Source: Sipunculus nudus
Lineage: Eukaryota > Annelida > Sipuncula > Golfingiida > Sipunculidae
Length of the DNA stretch: 64,000 bases
Assembly: GCA_026874595.1 (NCBI GenBank)
Contig: CM049318.1
Location: 27,432,956-27,496,955, forward strand
Direction: 5' to 3'
Positions 63,604 through 64,000 of the stretch are shown here, piece by piece; position 1 is the first letter of the stretch; each line of letters opens with the position of its first letter. The notes below the pieces were generated by a model that did not search any database, was not told the DNA's origin, and worked only from the letters and a program-made list of their open reading frames with translations. Position numbers and translations under genes: made by a program.

Positions 63604-63779
63604 CATTGCCTTGATCAAAATTCCACACTGCGTCACCACTCCCGAACCCGGTAGAAACTGCCACTGCATTAATGGGTCTGAAGTTTGGGTCCCTGTATGC
63701 CATGAACGCGTGGCTGTTTAACTTTCCGGTTCCCACCATGACAGTCTGGTTCACCCAGCTGATCCAGAAACTCCTCATG
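63604..63779 (-). CDS. Exon 1 in window: module M1, C-terminal part only
   Basis: This encodes the second half of a Methyltransf_FA domain: MRSFWISW, then MVGTGK, a DPNFRP turn and a terminal STGFGSG-W-F. It starts phase 2 after a CACAG acceptor, completing a codon just before M-R-S-F-W. It ends phase 1 at a GTTGGT donor. The first half of the module is not found between here and position 64000, so it lies upstream. An N-Q-T sequon sits before the V-G-T-G turn. Confidence 0.85.
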
Positions 63780-64000
63780 CTGTGAAAGCAAAAGTAAAAT
63801 TCAGATAAATGTTCAAAAATAATTAGGCCAAGGGAATAAAGGTAGGTTTCATTGTCACCTTTGTTCACATATCAGTGCGGCTGTACCAATTTTTCAACAT
63901 GATAATAATATAATGGTTTTGATAAACATCATTACAAAAGGATATTGTGTCAAAATTTTATTTAATTATTTTCTTGAATGAAATGCCATTCTGTCTAGAG

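Larger units (their letters stand above)
55..63779 (-). other. Giant Methyltransf_FA-repeat gene, internal part (43 exons, 24 modules)
   Basis: All coding sequence in the window belongs to one minus-strand reading frame assembled from 43 exons. I placed each border on an AG acceptor and GT donor, and each junction keeps frame with no stop. The product is a tandem run of PF12248-type (farnesoic acid O-methyltransferase) domains with three short Pro/Gly-rich linkers. All 26 junctions between modules or linkers are phase 1. No start codon with signal peptide, stop codon or poly(A) context was found, so the gene extends past both window edges. Two neighbouring genes of the same family cannot be formally excluded, but no break is visible. 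The family was named from crustacean FAMeT; no SAM-binding motif is recognisable, and the paired cysteines favour a secreted, ligand-binding protein. Confidence 0.85.

Noticed and set aside
55-63779. True methyltransferase function for the modules.
   Set aside because: The domain carries the farnesoic acid O-methyltransferase name, but no SAM-binding glycine motif or catalytic pattern is visible. Paired cysteines and linkers fit an extracellular binding role better.

Overview
This is eukaryotic, intron-rich, AT-rich animal DNA. The window holds the interior of one very large minus-strand gene and no bacterial-type genes. I find 43 coding exons (10,490 coding bases, about 3,496 codons). Every exon has GT/AG borders and every exon-exon junction stays in frame. 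Transcription runs from high to low coordinates. The first exon seen (63604-63779) starts mid-domain and the last (55-495) ends with a splice donor, so both ends of the gene lie outside the window.

The protein is a tandem array of 24 modules (M1-M24 in transcription order; M1 is partial) of about 145 residues. I recognise the module as the farnesoic acid O-methyltransferase family domain (Methyltransf_FA, PF12248). The repeating signature is an A-C-x-D-A-H-I-x-L strand, Y-E-I-V-I-G-G, an N-x-R-S-V-I-R segment, I-L-S-C, F-W-I-S-W, V-G-R-G, D-P-N-P, and a closing S-T-G-x-G-A-T-G-E-W-E-F. Three short Pro/Gly-rich linker exons sit between modules (61662-61694, 61261-61308, 29806-29847). Every junction between modules or linkers is phase 1, so each module is a symmetric 1-1 cassette. 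Eight modules are single exons. The rest are split by introns at several different places and phases.

Two cysteines in each module co-vary: 20 complete modules have both, three (M16, M18, M22) have neither, and none has just one. This predicts one disulfide per module and an extracellular protein. I see no sign of methyltransferase catalysis; the family name is historical.

About a third of the window is repetitive, all of it in introns. The repeats include three long copies of an inverted-repeat-ended element with ~278-base internal tandem units built around the palindrome GGTGGCGCCACC (2201-5250, 12420-14815, 25207-27564). There are relatives with GTATCCGCC ends, a ~145-base tandem family (5871-6900, 38545-39682), a 180-base tandem family (22000-23880), elements ending in CAGCTGAGCTAAAA, several MITEs (53137-53835, 17070-17155, 4403-4738, 19016-19253, 35648-36036) and two tRNA-like SINE heads. 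No reverse transcriptase, transposase or other autonomous-element protein is visible.

The repeat types and the Methyltransf_FA expansion look like a mollusc, perhaps a bivalve. That is an inference from general familiarity, not a proof.
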